NCBI GenBank assembly: GCA_937872225.1
Contig: CALMRZ010000078.1
Span: 88,531-152,530, forward strand
Origin: an uncultured Spirochaetota bacterium
Lineage (GTDB): Bacteria; Spirochaetota; UBA4802; UBA5550
Direction of reading: 5' to 3'
DNA length: 64,000 nt
Shown: positions 16,576-24,780 of the stretch, in pieces
Layout of the letters: each line of letters starts with the position of its first letter
Position numbering within the stretch: the stretch's first letter is position 1
Position numbers and translations under genes: made by a program
Notes under the pieces: generated by a model
Databases searched by the model: none
Told to the model about the DNA's origin: nothing
What the model saw: only the letters and a program-made list of their open reading frames with translations

Positions 16576-16904
16576 TGAACACCATCAATGACGGCCCCGT
16601 CGGCCACATCGTGAACATGAAGACCACGAGCCCCCTCCACTATGACAACAGGGAAAAGCGCGAGCCGGCCCTGGACGACGTGTCCACGTCCTTCGCGGAT
16701 TCCCTCATGAAGGCCCTGGGGAAGGTCAACGACCTCCAGGTGGATTCCGAGGACATGAACGAGAAGATGATCCATTCGCCGGAGTCGGTCGACATCCACA
16801 CGGTGATGATCGCCATGCAGAAGGCGGAGGTGGCCCTCAGCTTCACCAAGGCCGTCCGTGACGAGGCGATCCGGGCCTACCGCGAGCTGATTAACCTGAG
16901 GTAA
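16575..16904 (+). CDS. fliE: Flagellar hook-basal body protein FliE
   Basis: A 109-residue protein that links the MS ring to the rod. The C-terminal part, EKMIHSPESVDIHTVMIAMQ, then KAEVALSFTKAVRDEAIRAY, is the FliE signature. The ATG overlaps the stop of the 53-codon gene. A strong terminator follows, so fliE ends the first flagellar transcript, and fliF has its own promoter. Confidence 0.95.
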   Translation: MNTINDGPVGHIVNMKTTSPLHYDNREKREPALDDVSTSFADSLMKALGKVNDLQVDSEDMNEKMIHSPESVDIHTVMIAMQKAEVALSFTKAVRDEAIRAYRELINLR

Positions 16905-16910
16905 TTACGC

Positions 16911-16957
16911 GGGCGTTGAAGGGTAACGGCAACCGTACCCCTGCAACGCCCTGTTTT
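16911..16957 (+). terminator. Two-tier intrinsic terminator after fliE
   Basis: The outer stem GGGCGTTG/CAACGCCC encloses an inner stem GGGTAACGG/CCGTACCC with a CAA loop, and a T-rich tract (TGTTTTA) follows directly. It begins 7 bp after the fliE stop. Confidence 0.85.
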
Positions 16958-17067
16958 ATATGATGTATTTTTTTATGGGGTTAAGGGGCGAAGACCCTAA
17001 AAAAAAACAACGCTTCGAATCAATTAATTTTCATGTATATTTTAATTGATATTTTTAGAAAAATTAA

Positions 17068-17095
17068 TTGACATTTTTTTTTGTCCTGGTAAACT
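17068..17095 (+). promoter_or_regulatory. Sigma-70-like promoter upstream of fliF
   Basis: TTGACA at 17068-17073, then 16 bases, then TAAACT at 17090-17095, in an AT-rich spacer. The first fliF ATG is 82 bp further. This fits a separate transcript for fliF. Confidence 0.5.
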
Positions 17096-17177
17096 GCATT
17101 ATGTCTCATTATGTTTTGAGATTTTGCCCATACCCGTAACGATTGCCGTTCCCCCATGGCGATCAGAGGAGGAACAT

Positions 17178-18878
17178 ATGATGGAATTCCTGAAAAAACT
17201 GCTCGGCCAGATGAAGGAAGTTTTCGGCAAACTGGACCGGACCAAGAAGATAATCATCGGAGTGGTCACCGGGGTGGTCGTGGTCGCCTTCATCGTGCTC
17301 TTCTCCGTGTCGAGCGGCCAGCCGAACGTGGTCCTGTTCTCCGACCTCCCGGCCGATGATTTCGGCCAAGTGACGAAGAAGCTGGACGAGATGGGCTACC
17401 ACTACCAGACATCGGGGCAGACCAACATCCTGGTCAAGCCCACCGACCGCGAGGTTATCCTCACCAAGCTGGCCCAGGAGAAGATGATCCCCAAGGGCAT
17501 CCCCGGGTGGAAGCTCTTCGACATGACCAAGTGGACAGAAACCGAGCGCGAGCTTGACGTGAAATACATGCGGGCGGTGCGGGACGAGATCAAGCGCCAT
17601 ATCGAGTCCCTGGCAAGCATCGACAAGGCCGACGTGGACATCGCCATCACCGAGGACAGCATCTACTCCGAGACCGAGGCGCCGTACACGGCGGCCGTGA
17701 CGGTCCACCTCAAGTCGGGCTACGAGAAGCTCTCCAAGAAGGAGATCAAGGGGATCATGTACCTGGTGGCCCGCGGCGTGGGACCGCGGTTGAAACCCGA
17801 GAACATCACGGTGACCGACGAAACCGGCGCCATCATATCCGATTTCGACGACGAGCTCGACAAGGCCAAGACCGAATACACCATCCTTGAATACCGGCAC
17901 AAGCTGGAGGAGCGCGCCCGGGTCAGGATGCTGAAGGACATCCGCGCCGGCCTTGAGCGGATCTACTCCGCGGACCGGATACAGATCCTCCGCCTCAACA
18001 TGGAATTCAACTGGGACAAGATATCGGAGGAGCAGGAGGAGTACACCCCCATAGAGCTGGAAAAGCAGGACCCCTCCAAGCCGTATAATACGAGGAAAAT
18101 AAAGGATTCCCTGGTCATCTCGGAAAAGTCGACCCGGGAGAAATTCCAGGGCCATGGCTGGAACCCCGAGGGGCCGGCCGGCACCGAGGGCAACACTCCT
18201 CCGGGCTACAAGGCCAGCGACGACCAGTTCGCCAAGTATAGCAAAAAAGAAGACATCCGCAACCACGCGGTCAACAAGACGAACAGGAAAATCGAGCGCG
18301 ATCCCTATGACATTTCGAAGGTCTCCGTGGCCATTGCCATTGACGGCCAGCAGAACCTGCCGAAGCTCCCCAGCGGCGATTACGACCTTGACCCGCAGAA
18401 GGAGCCGGTCCAGACCCCGCTCACTCAGGAAGAGCTGAAAAAAGCAGAGAACATAGTCAAGAAATCCATCAACTTCAACGAGGGCAGGGGCGATCAGGTC
18501 GCCGTGGAGAACATCATGTTCGACCGGAGCAAGTACTGGGAATCGCTGCGGGCTGAATTCCGCAAGAAGGAGCAGATCAAGAAGATCCTCCTTGCGGCCC
18601 TCATCGGCGTCATCGTCCTCTTTGTCGGCTTTATCCTGTTCCGGGCCATTTCCAAGGAACTGGAGCGCCGTCGCCGGGCCAAAGAGGAGGCCCTTGCCCT
18701 GGAGCAGCAGCGCATGAGGGAGGCTGCCCTCCGGGCCGCGGAAGAGGAGGGCATCGACGTGGAGCTCTCCCTGGAGGAACGGGCGCGCCTGGAGCTCCAG
18801 GAAAACGCCATCAACCTGGCCCGGGAGAGGCCGGACGATGTTGCCCAGCTCCTGCGCACCTGGCTGGCGGAGGAATAG
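17178..18878 (+). CDS. fliF: Flagellar MS-ring protein FliF
   Basis: A 566-residue MS-ring protein. The start at 17178 follows GAGGAGG. The N-terminal membrane helix is at about 24-46 (KIIIGVVTGVVVVAFIVLF), the ring-building domains follow (DKADVDIAITEDSIY, SGYEKLSKKEIKGIMYLVA), and a second membrane helix (ILLAALIGVIVLFVGFILF) comes before a C-terminal tail. The tail ends ERPDDVAQLLRTWLAEE, the part that binds FliG. Length and layout are normal for spirochaetes. Confidence 0.97.
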   Translation: MMEFLKKLLGQMKEVFGKLDRTKKIIIGVVTGVVVVAFIVLFSVSSGQPNVVLFSDLPADDFGQVTKKLDEMGYHYQTSGQTNILVKPTDREVILTKLAQEKMIPKGIPGWKLFDMTKWTETERELDVKYMRAVRDEIKRHIESLASIDKADVDIAITEDSIYSETEAPYTAAVTVHLKSGYEKLSKKEIKGIMYLVARGVGPRLKPENITVTDETGAIISDFDDELDKAKTEYTILEYRHKLEERARVRMLKDIRAGLERIYSADRIQILRLNMEFNWDKISEEQEEYTPIELEKQDPSKPYNTRKIKDSLVISEKSTREKFQGHGWNPEGPAGTEGNTPPGYKASDDQFAKYSKKEDIRNHAVNKTNRKIERDPYDISKVSVAIAIDGQQNLPKLPSGDYDLDPQKEPVQTPLTQEELKKAENIVKKSINFNEGRGDQVAVENIMFDRSKYWESLRAEFRKKEQIKKILLAALIGVIVLFVGFILFRAISKELERRRRAKEEALALEQQRMREAALRAAEEEGIDVELSLEERARLELQENAINLARERPDDVAQLLRTWLAEE

Positions 18879-19034
18879 CAGAGACTGGAGGCCCTCACCC
18901 GCGCTCTGTGTGCACTAATCGACAGGATGTCGCGCATGCAGCGTCGTACAAGGATGTACAAGATGCTGCCTCCCATTTAGCAGGGAAGAAAGGAGAGGGC
19001 TTCCTTGCAAATATCATGTTTTTATACAGTATCT

Positions 19035-19070
19035 CCCCTCTCCTTTTTTCAGTTTTTAATGGGAGAGGGG
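19035..19070. repeat. CCCCTCTCC/GGAGAGGGG repeat between fliF and fliG
   Basis: The same 9-bp arms as at 6716-6738, here with an 18-base loop, in the 356-bp spacer 18879-19234. A second run of related sequence (GCCTCCC..., GGAGAGGGC) lies at about 18967-19000. The insertion separates fliF from fliG. Confidence 0.55.
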
Positions 19071-19147
19071 CCGGGGGTGAGGGGCAAAAGCCACACCCCA
19101 ATTTTGGTTTGACTTTGATATATTAATAATGTTAATTACATATGAAA

Positions 19148-19155
19148 GCCGATAA
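19148..19155 (+). promoter_or_regulatory. Sigma-28-like -10 box upstream of fliG
   Basis: GCCGATAA is an exact match to the sigma-28 -10 consensus, 79 bp before the fliG ATG. The -35 region is poor (TGTTAATT). The box may restart transcription after the repeat-filled spacer. Confidence 0.35.
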
Positions 19156-19234
19156 TTAATATGGTATTAATCCGCCATATTACGGGCAAGTGTGCAAATG
19201 GCATACAGGCCTGGGCAATAGGATGGAATAACTG

Positions 19235-20251
19235 ATGCTTCAATCGAAAAAGTCACAATTGACAGGGCGCCAGAAGGCGGCGATTTTTCTCGTTTCTCTC
19301 GGTTCCGAGGTGTCGTCGGAGATATTCAAGCACCTGCGGGAAGACGAGATCGAGCAGCTGACCTTCGAGATAGCCCGCCTGGACCGCATCGAGCCTGAAG
19401 ACCGCGACAAGGTCCTCCAGGAGTTCCAGGAAATGATGATGGCCCAGGAATTCATCCAGAACGGCGGCATCGATTATGCCCGGGACGTCCTGGAGCGGGC
19501 CCTGGGCACCCAGAAGGCAATCGATATCGTCAACCGCCTGACCTCGTCTCTCCAGGTGAGGCCCTTTGACTTCATTCGACGCACCGACCCGAGCCACCTC
19601 CTGAACTTCATACAGGGCGAGCACCCCCAGACCATCGCCCTGATCCTGGCGTATCTTGATTCGCAGAAGGCCGCCCTGATCCTGTCGGGCCTGCCGCACC
19701 AGATACAGGCGGACGTCGCCAAGCGGATCGCCCAGATGGACCGTACCTCGCCGGACGTCCTCCGCGAGGTCGAGCGCGTTCTCGAGCGGAAGCTCTCCAC
19801 CCTAGCCAGCGAGGATTTCACCTCGGCCGGCGGCATCGACGCCATCGTCGAGGTCCTGAACAACGTCGACCGCGGGACGGAAAAGATCATCATCGAGGCC
19901 CTGGAGGAGGAAGACCCGGAGCTGGCGGAGGAGATCAAGAAGAGGATGTTCGTGTTCGAGGACATCGTGCTGCTTGACGACCGCTCGATCCAGAAGGTGC
20001 TCCGCGAGGTCGATACGCAGGACCTGGCCAAGGCGCTCAAGGGCGTCGACGCCGATGTGCAGGAGAAGATCTACCGGAACATGTCGAAGCGGGCATCGGC
20101 CCTCCTCCGGGAGGACATGGATTTCATGGGACCGATACGGCTCCGTGACGTTGAGGAATCGCAGCAGAAGATCGTCAATATAATCAGGAAGCTTGAAGAA
20201 TCCGGCGATATCATAGTCGCGCGCGCCGGTGAGGAGGAACTGGTTGTCTAA
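19235..20251 (+). CDS. fliG: Flagellar motor switch protein FliG
   Basis: A 338-residue rotor protein. The N-terminal domain (TGRQKAAIFLVSLGSEVSSE) binds FliF. The middle domain contains the EHPQTIALILAYLD motif. The C-terminal domain, with ALKGVDADVQEKIYRNMSKR and a GPIRLRDVEESQQKIV charged ridge, meets the stator. No truncation. The ribosome site is weak (GGATGG). Its last codons overlap the fliH start. Confidence 0.97.
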   Translation: MLQSKKSQLTGRQKAAIFLVSLGSEVSSEIFKHLREDEIEQLTFEIARLDRIEPEDRDKVLQEFQEMMMAQEFIQNGGIDYARDVLERALGTQKAIDIVNRLTSSLQVRPFDFIRRTDPSHLLNFIQGEHPQTIALILAYLDSQKAALILSGLPHQIQADVAKRIAQMDRTSPDVLREVERVLERKLSTLASEDFTSAGGIDAIVEVLNNVDRGTEKIIIEALEEEDPELAEEIKKRMFVFEDIVLLDDRSIQKVLREVDTQDLAKALKGVDADVQEKIYRNMSKRASALLREDMDFMGPIRLRDVEESQQKIVNIIRKLEESGDIIVARAGEEELVV

Positions 20252-21170
20252 GTTAGTATTCAAGCCTGGCGAGATCCGCCAGATGAACATACCCAAGCAG
20301 ATTGAGCTGCCGTCTAAGTACCAGAAGAACCTGATCGAGACCGAGGACTTCAAGGAGTTCGAGGTCGACGACGAGGGCAACCCGATAGACGTGTATCAGG
20401 GGCCGTCCATCGAGGAGATGGAGGCGGAGCTCGAGCGCTACCGCCGGGAGACGGAAGAAGAAGTAAAAGACATGCTCGAGCAGGCCCGCGCGCGGGCCAA
20501 GCAGATAGAAGAGGAGGGCCGCCAGGCCGCGTTCAACGAGCTCCAGTCTTCCAAGGAGCAGATCAACCTGGAGATGGAGCGCCTCAAAGTCGAGTCGGAG
20601 CGCGAGATCGAACGCGGCAAGTTCGAGGCCGAGAAGATGATCAAGGAGGCCGAGCTCAAGGTTTCCGAGATCGAGCATGAGGCGTATAAGAAGGGATACG
20701 ACGCCGGCCGCGAGGAAGGCTATAAGGAAGGCCAGGCGGAGGTCATGCGCCTCATCGACCGCCTCGGCACCATCGTGTCCACGGCCGTCGACATCCGGGA
20801 CGATATCATCAAGTCCTCCGAGAAGCTCATGACCGAGATGATCCTGATGATAGCGCGCAAGGTCATCAAGGACGAGATCGTGGAACGCCGCGAGGTCGTC
20901 ATCAACAACATAAAGGAGGCGATCAAGCGCGTCAAGGACCGCGACCGTATCGACATACGGGTCAATTTCGCCGACCTCGACATGACCACGGCGCACAAGG
21001 ACGAGCTGATCAAGATGATGGAATCGCTGAAGAAGGTCAACATATACGAAGATTCGCGGGTCGAGCGCGGCGGCTGCATCATCGAAACCGACGTCGGCGC
21101 CATCGACGCGAAGATCTCGACGCAGCTTGACGCCATCGAAGAGGCGATCAGGAGCACGACGGCGATATAA
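20244..21170 (+). CDS. fliH: Flagellar assembly protein FliH
   Basis: A 308-residue negative regulator/stator of the export ATPase. The TTG at 20244 is chosen because GAGGAGG at 20231-20237 is six bases upstream and the protein then begins LSKLVFKPGEIR, like other spirochaete FliH proteins. It overlaps fliG by 8 bases. A long charged coiled coil at about 45-150 (EELERYRRETEEEVKDMLEQ-type) leads to the FliI-binding C-terminus (IDIRVNFADLDMTTAHKDEL). A rare start plus overlap means translation depends on fliG. Confidence 0.92.
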   Translation: MSKLVFKPGEIRQMNIPKQIELPSKYQKNLIETEDFKEFEVDDEGNPIDVYQGPSIEEMEAELERYRRETEEEVKDMLEQARARAKQIEEEGRQAAFNELQSSKEQINLEMERLKVESEREIERGKFEAEKMIKEAELKVSEIEHEAYKKGYDAGREEGYKEGQAEVMRLIDRLGTIVSTAVDIRDDIIKSSEKLMTEMILMIARKVIKDEIVERREVVINNIKEAIKRVKDRDRIDIRVNFADLDMTTAHKDELIKMMESLKKVNIYEDSRVERGGCIIETDVGAIDAKISTQLDAIEEAIRSTTAI

Positions 21171-21228
21171 ACATGAACACGCTCGCATTGCGGGCGTTTT
21201 CAATGGAGCCGGATGAGACATAACGTAT

Positions 21229-21380
21229 TGACCCCCCTGTCCCCCCGATGGGGCACGAATCAGGGACGGCACAATACATTGATGGCGCAAGAGATGAGTA
21301 ACAACAGTGAAGATGGCGATGACAAAGGGATATACAACAGGATGCATGACGCATGCCCCCTCAGGAGGGCAGGGGGGTCA
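21229..21380. mobile_element. MITE-like element with 27-bp terminal inverted repeats
   Basis: The left end 21229-21255 begins TGACCCCCCTG. The right end 21354-21380, read in reverse complement, begins with the same 11 bases. Aligned over 27 bp the ends agree at 23 positions. The 152-bp element has no open gene and fills the fliH-fliI spacer. No clear target duplication is visible. C-rich relatives of the ends occur near 7305 and 32581. Confidence 0.55.
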
Positions 21381-21392
21381 TTAGAATAACCT

Positions 21393-22793
21393 ATGATACG
21401 GATACTCCCACATGAAAAGATCGATATCCTGTCCAAGTACAAGGATATCATCGAAGAGCTTGAGCTCATCAAGTACACCGGCACGGTGGAGCGCGTGGTG
21501 GGCCTCACCATCGAGTCGATCGGGCCCGACGTCGAGTACGGCGAGCTGTGCAAGATACGCCTCGACCGCGGCGGGTACCTCTTCGCCGAGGTCGTGGGCT
21601 TCAACAAGAACCGCGTCATCCTGATGCCCATCGGGGACATGAAGGGGATCATGCCCGGGGCCGACGTCATAGCCGCCGGCACGGCGCTCATGGTGCCCGT
21701 GGGGGACGAACTCCTCGGCAGGGTCATTTCCGGCGTCGGCGCGCCCCTGGACGGAAAGGGCGAGATCTATACGAAGGGCCGGTACCCGGTCACGGCCGAG
21801 CCGATCAATCCCCTGGAGCGCACGGTCATCGACCGGCCGCTTTCCGTCGGCATCAGGGCCATCGACGGCCTGAACACCGTGGGACGCGGCCAGCGCATCG
21901 GCATCTTCTCCGGTTCCGGCGTCGGCAAGTCTACCCTCATCGCCATGATTTCGCGCTACACCGACGCGGACGTGAACGTGGTGGCGCTCATCGGCGAGCG
22001 CGGCCGCGAAGTAAAGGATTTCGTCGAGAAGGAGCTCGGCCCCGAGGGGCTGCGCAAGTCGGTCGTGGTGGTGGCGACGTCAAACCAGCCGGCCATGATG
22101 CGCATCCGCGGCGCCTACCTGGCCCACGCCATAGCCGAGTATTTCAGGGACAAGGGGAAGCACGTCAACCTCCTGATGGATTCCATCACGCGGTTTTCCA
22201 TGGCCCAGCGGGAAGTGGGCATCGCCGCGGGGGAGCCGTCGTCGATGCGGGGCTACCCGCCGTCGACCTTTTCACTCATGGCCAAGCTCATGGAGCGCGC
22301 CGGCACCATAGCCACCGGCGGCAGCATCACCGGGTTCTACTCGGTCCTGGTCGAGGCCGACGACATGAATGAACCGATCGCGGACCATGCCCGGAGCATC
22401 CTGGACGGGCACATCGTGCTGGAGCGCCGTCTCGCGCACAAGGGCCATTACCCGGCAATCGACGTCCTCCAGTCCATATCACGCTGCATGAAGGACGTGG
22501 TGACGCCGGAGCACAACGCGGCGGCGAACAGGTTCAGGGAGCTCCTCGCGGCGTACACCGAACACGAGGACGAAATCAGCCTGGGCGCCTACGCGAAGGG
22601 ATCGGTCCCGGCGGTCGACCGGGCGCTGGAAATGATGGACCGGATGAACGCCTTTCTGAGGCAGGGCATATACGAGCAGGATTATTTTGACGATATTGTT
22701 AAGAAGCTGATAGACATGTTCGCCGAGCGGAGGGCGCCGGTGAGGCCGGACATAATCACGCGGACCCCGGCGTTTGCGCGGATTGTAAGATGA
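21393..22793 (+). CDS. fliI: Flagellum-specific ATPase FliI
   Basis: A 466-residue export ATPase related to F1-beta. Walker A GSGVGKST sits in RIGIFSGSGVGKSTLI, and the catalytic region ALIGERGREVKDFVEKELG and the Walker B strand HVNLLMDSITRFSMAQREVG are intact. The N-terminal beta barrel is present (GTVERVVGLTIESIGPDVEY). It starts 12 bp after the MITE-like element and has no strong ribosome site, so expression may depend on upstream translation or on the element. Confidence 0.97.
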   Translation: MIRILPHEKIDILSKYKDIIEELELIKYTGTVERVVGLTIESIGPDVEYGELCKIRLDRGGYLFAEVVGFNKNRVILMPIGDMKGIMPGADVIAAGTALMVPVGDELLGRVISGVGAPLDGKGEIYTKGRYPVTAEPINPLERTVIDRPLSVGIRAIDGLNTVGRGQRIGIFSGSGVGKSTLIAMISRYTDADVNVVALIGERGREVKDFVEKELGPEGLRKSVVVVATSNQPAMMRIRGAYLAHAIAEYFRDKGKHVNLLMDSITRFSMAQREVGIAAGEPSSMRGYPPSTFSLMAKLMERAGTIATGGSITGFYSVLVEADDMNEPIADHARSILDGHIVLERRLAHKGHYPAIDVLQSISRCMKDVVTPEHNAAANRFRELLAAYTEHEDEISLGAYAKGSVPAVDRALEMMDRMNAFLRQGIYEQDYFDDIVKKLIDMFAERRAPVRPDIITRTPAFARIVR

Positions 22794-22798
22794 TTTGC

Positions 22799-22824
22799 CA
22801 CACGCGGATTTTAATCCGCGTGTG
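22799..22824. repeat. Perfect palindrome, first of a pair
   Basis: CACACGCGGATT and AATCCGCGTGTG flank two bases (TT), 6 bp after the fliI stop. The inner 18 bp CGCGGATTTTAATCCGCG is repeated exactly at 22851-22868. Confidence 0.7.
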
Positions 22825-22849
22825 AAATGGTTGGGAAGAGTTCAGATAG

Positions 22850-22869
22850 GCGCGGATTTTAATCCGCGC
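22850..22869. repeat. Perfect palindrome, second of a pair
   Basis: GCGCGGATT-TT-AATCCGCGC, 48 bp downstream of the same core in the first copy and 29 bp before fliJ. Confidence 0.7.
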
Positions 22870-22898
22870 AAGAGGGTGAGGGATACGGGGAGATTCGA

Positions 22899-23357
22899 AT
22901 GAAAAAATTCAAATTCAAGCTCCAGACGCTCCTCGATATACGGGAGGCCCGAGAGCGCGAGATACAGTACGAACTGGCGCGGATCATCAGCCTGCAGAAC
23001 CGAGAGCGGGAGAAGCAGGCCGAGCTCCGGCGCAGCATTGAAGAGCAGAAATCGTTCTTCGGCGACAAGCTGAAGCGCGGCGCATTTTCCGGGAACGAGG
23101 CGATACTCTTCGAGCGTTTTGTCGATGTTTCACTCAGGGCCATCGGCACGGCGGAAGAGCGCATCAGGAACATGGAGCCGCAGATACAGGAAGTGCGGTC
23201 CCGCCTGGTGGAGGCGTCGCGGGCGCGCAAGGTGGTGGAAAAGCTCAGGGAGCGCAGGCGCGCCCAGCACGCCTACGAGGTGAACCGCGAACTCAACAAG
23301 GAGAACGATGAGACGAACCAGAAGATATACGCGATGAGAAAAAAGGAAACGGCGTAG
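22899..23357 (+). CDS. fliJ: Flagellar export chaperone FliJ
   Basis: A 152-residue, almost fully helical coiled-coil protein starting MKKFKFKLQTLLDIREARER, the FliJ beginning. It stimulates FliI and carries export chaperones. The ATG follows GGGGAGA. Position directly after fliI matches spirochaete order. Length is normal. Confidence 0.92.
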   Translation: MKKFKFKLQTLLDIREAREREIQYELARIISLQNREREKQAELRRSIEEQKSFFGDKLKRGAFSGNEAILFERFVDVSLRAIGTAEERIRNMEPQIQEVRSRLVEASRARKVVEKLRERRRAQHAYEVNRELNKENDETNQKIYAMRKKETA

Positions 23358-23364
23358 GACTGCA

Positions 23365-23958
23365 ATGATAGATAACATGTACACGGTCATGAAACGCATC
23401 AACGAGATACGGGGCCGCTTCGGACTCAACCGGCGCCATGACGCCGGCGCGGCCGCGGCCCGGGAGGCCCGCAACGGCTACCGGGAACTCCAGGACAGGG
23501 CCGTCAATTCAGGGAAAACCGAAAAGGGCAGACCGGTTGACAGGGAAATAGCCGGGATCAGGGGAACCACCGTCGAGGAGATACGGAAGCTCGCCGACCA
23601 TTACGCGGCGAAAAAACACGTGCCTCCGGCGCTGGTCAGGGCGGTCATAGAGGCGGAATCGAACTTCAATCCCAACGCGGTATCGCCGAAAGGGGCAAAG
23701 GGCCTCATGCAGCTCATGCCGTCGGTGATCAAGGACCTGGGCGTTCGGGACCCCTTCGACGCCAATGAGAACATTGACGCCGGCGTTTCGCTGCTCAGGG
23801 ACCTTCTCAGCGAGTACGGCGGCGACTATTCCAAGGCGCTGGCGGCGTACAATGCCGGAAGGCGCGCGGTCAATGAAAAGGGCGGGGTGCCCGATTATCC
23901 CGAGACGCGCGAGTATATAAAGAAAGTCATAGACTCATATATAAAGAACAGCGAGTGA
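23365..23958 (+). CDS. Lytic transglycosylase (SLT family 1) in the flagellar operon
   Basis: A 197-residue protein starting 7 bp after fliJ. Residues about 75-190 form an SLT domain: VIEAESNFNPNAVSPKGAKG with the catalytic Glu, then GLMQLMP and AAYNAGRRAV. The N-terminal 70 residues are basic and carry no signal peptide or membrane segment. A peptidoglycan-cutting enzyme must leave the cytoplasm, so export through the flagellar type III system, as for the FlgJ muramidase of other bacteria, is the simplest explanation. It would open the wall for the rod. Confidence 0.85.
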   Translation: MIDNMYTVMKRINEIRGRFGLNRRHDAGAAAAREARNGYRELQDRAVNSGKTEKGRPVDREIAGIRGTTVEEIRKLADHYAAKKHVPPALVRAVIEAESNFNPNAVSPKGAKGLMQLMPSVIKDLGVRDPFDANENIDAGVSLLRDLLSEYGGDYSKALAAYNAGRRAVNEKGGVPDYPETREYIKKVIDSYIKNSE

Positions 23959-23998
23959 AACGCGGCAGGGGGGCGACACCGCCTGCGGGAGGAGTGAC

Positions 23999-24604
23999 AT
24001 GGGCAACATTTCAAACAGGGCAAAAATCATATATCTGCTGCTGCTGATACTTTTTATATCGGCCTTCGGCGTTTTCTGGATGGATTACATCGGGCTCTTC
24101 AATATTTCCGGTTACATAAACCGCTTCAAGGGAGAACCGCCCCTGGTGACCGAGGCCGCTGACGATGAGCCGTCCCTGGTGGAACGGGAGGAATTCGAGA
24201 AGGAAAAGCAGAAGCTCTCTGAGAGGATCGAGGACCTCGACAAGCGGGAGGCCCTGATTGCCGAGAAGGAAAAGGACATGGATTCCCAGAAGGAGAAGAT
24301 CGAGGAACTGAAAAAGGGCCTCGACCTGGAGAAAAAGAAGCTCGAGCAGGAGAAAAACCGCTATTCCGGATACAAGAAGAACGTGAAGGTCCTGGCGACC
24401 AAGATGGTCAACATGCCTCCCGAAAGCACGGTCGATATCATGCTCAACTGGGAGGACCCGCTGATCATAGATGTGCTCAGGCAGATTGATGCCGATGCCG
24501 CCGACGCGGGCCGCACCAGCATCACGCCCTATATCATACAGCTCATGTCGGCCAAAAAGGCTGAGCGGGCCAGCCGCATCATGTACCTGATGACGCAGAT
24601 CTGA
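23999..24604 (+). CDS. flbB: Periplasmic flagellar collar protein FlbB
   Basis: A 201-residue protein behind GGGAGGAG. One membrane helix at residues 9-30 (IIYLLLLILFISAFGVFW) is followed by a long coiled coil (about 60-130) and a C-terminal MgtE-N-like helical domain (MVNMPPESTVDIMLNWEDP...). This matches FlbB of spirochaetes, which builds the collar around the periplasmic flagellar motor and holds stators. Its place after fliJ agrees with the Borrelia order. It is the best single marker here for the phylum. Confidence 0.85.
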   Translation: MGNISNRAKIIYLLLLILFISAFGVFWMDYIGLFNISGYINRFKGEPPLVTEAADDEPSLVEREEFEKEKQKLSERIEDLDKREALIAEKEKDMDSQKEKIEELKKGLDLEKKKLEQEKNRYSGYKKNVKVLATKMVNMPPESTVDIMLNWEDPLIIDVLRQIDADAADAGRTSITPYIIQLMSAKKAERASRIMYLMTQI

Positions 24605-24660
24605 CCTGCCGAGGGGGCTCGGGCCCCGGCCCCGCCGGTGAATTTTGCAAATAAAAAAAC

Positions 24661-24690
24661 TTGACAACGGTTCATCTTCTGCGTTTTAAT
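24661..24690 (+). promoter_or_regulatory. Sigma-70-like promoter with GC-rich leader for the GGDEF gene
   Basis: TTGACA at 24661-24666 and TTTAAT at 24685-24690 with 18-base spacing. The 90-base leader that follows is GC-rich and includes the hairpin GCAGG-GGAA-CCTGC (24742-24755). I could not match the leader to a known riboswitch. Confidence 0.6.
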
Positions 24691-24780
24691 TAACTGTCCG
24701 GTGAAGATGGAGGAATGCGGTCCAGGGGGTCCACTGAACCGGCAGGGGAACCTGCGCTGGGTCAGGGGCAATCATAAACC

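Noticed and set aside
24690..24780. Possible riboswitch in the leader of the diguanylate cyclase gene
   Set aside because: GC-rich with one clear hairpin, but I could not match it to the c-di-GMP or any other riboswitch consensus.
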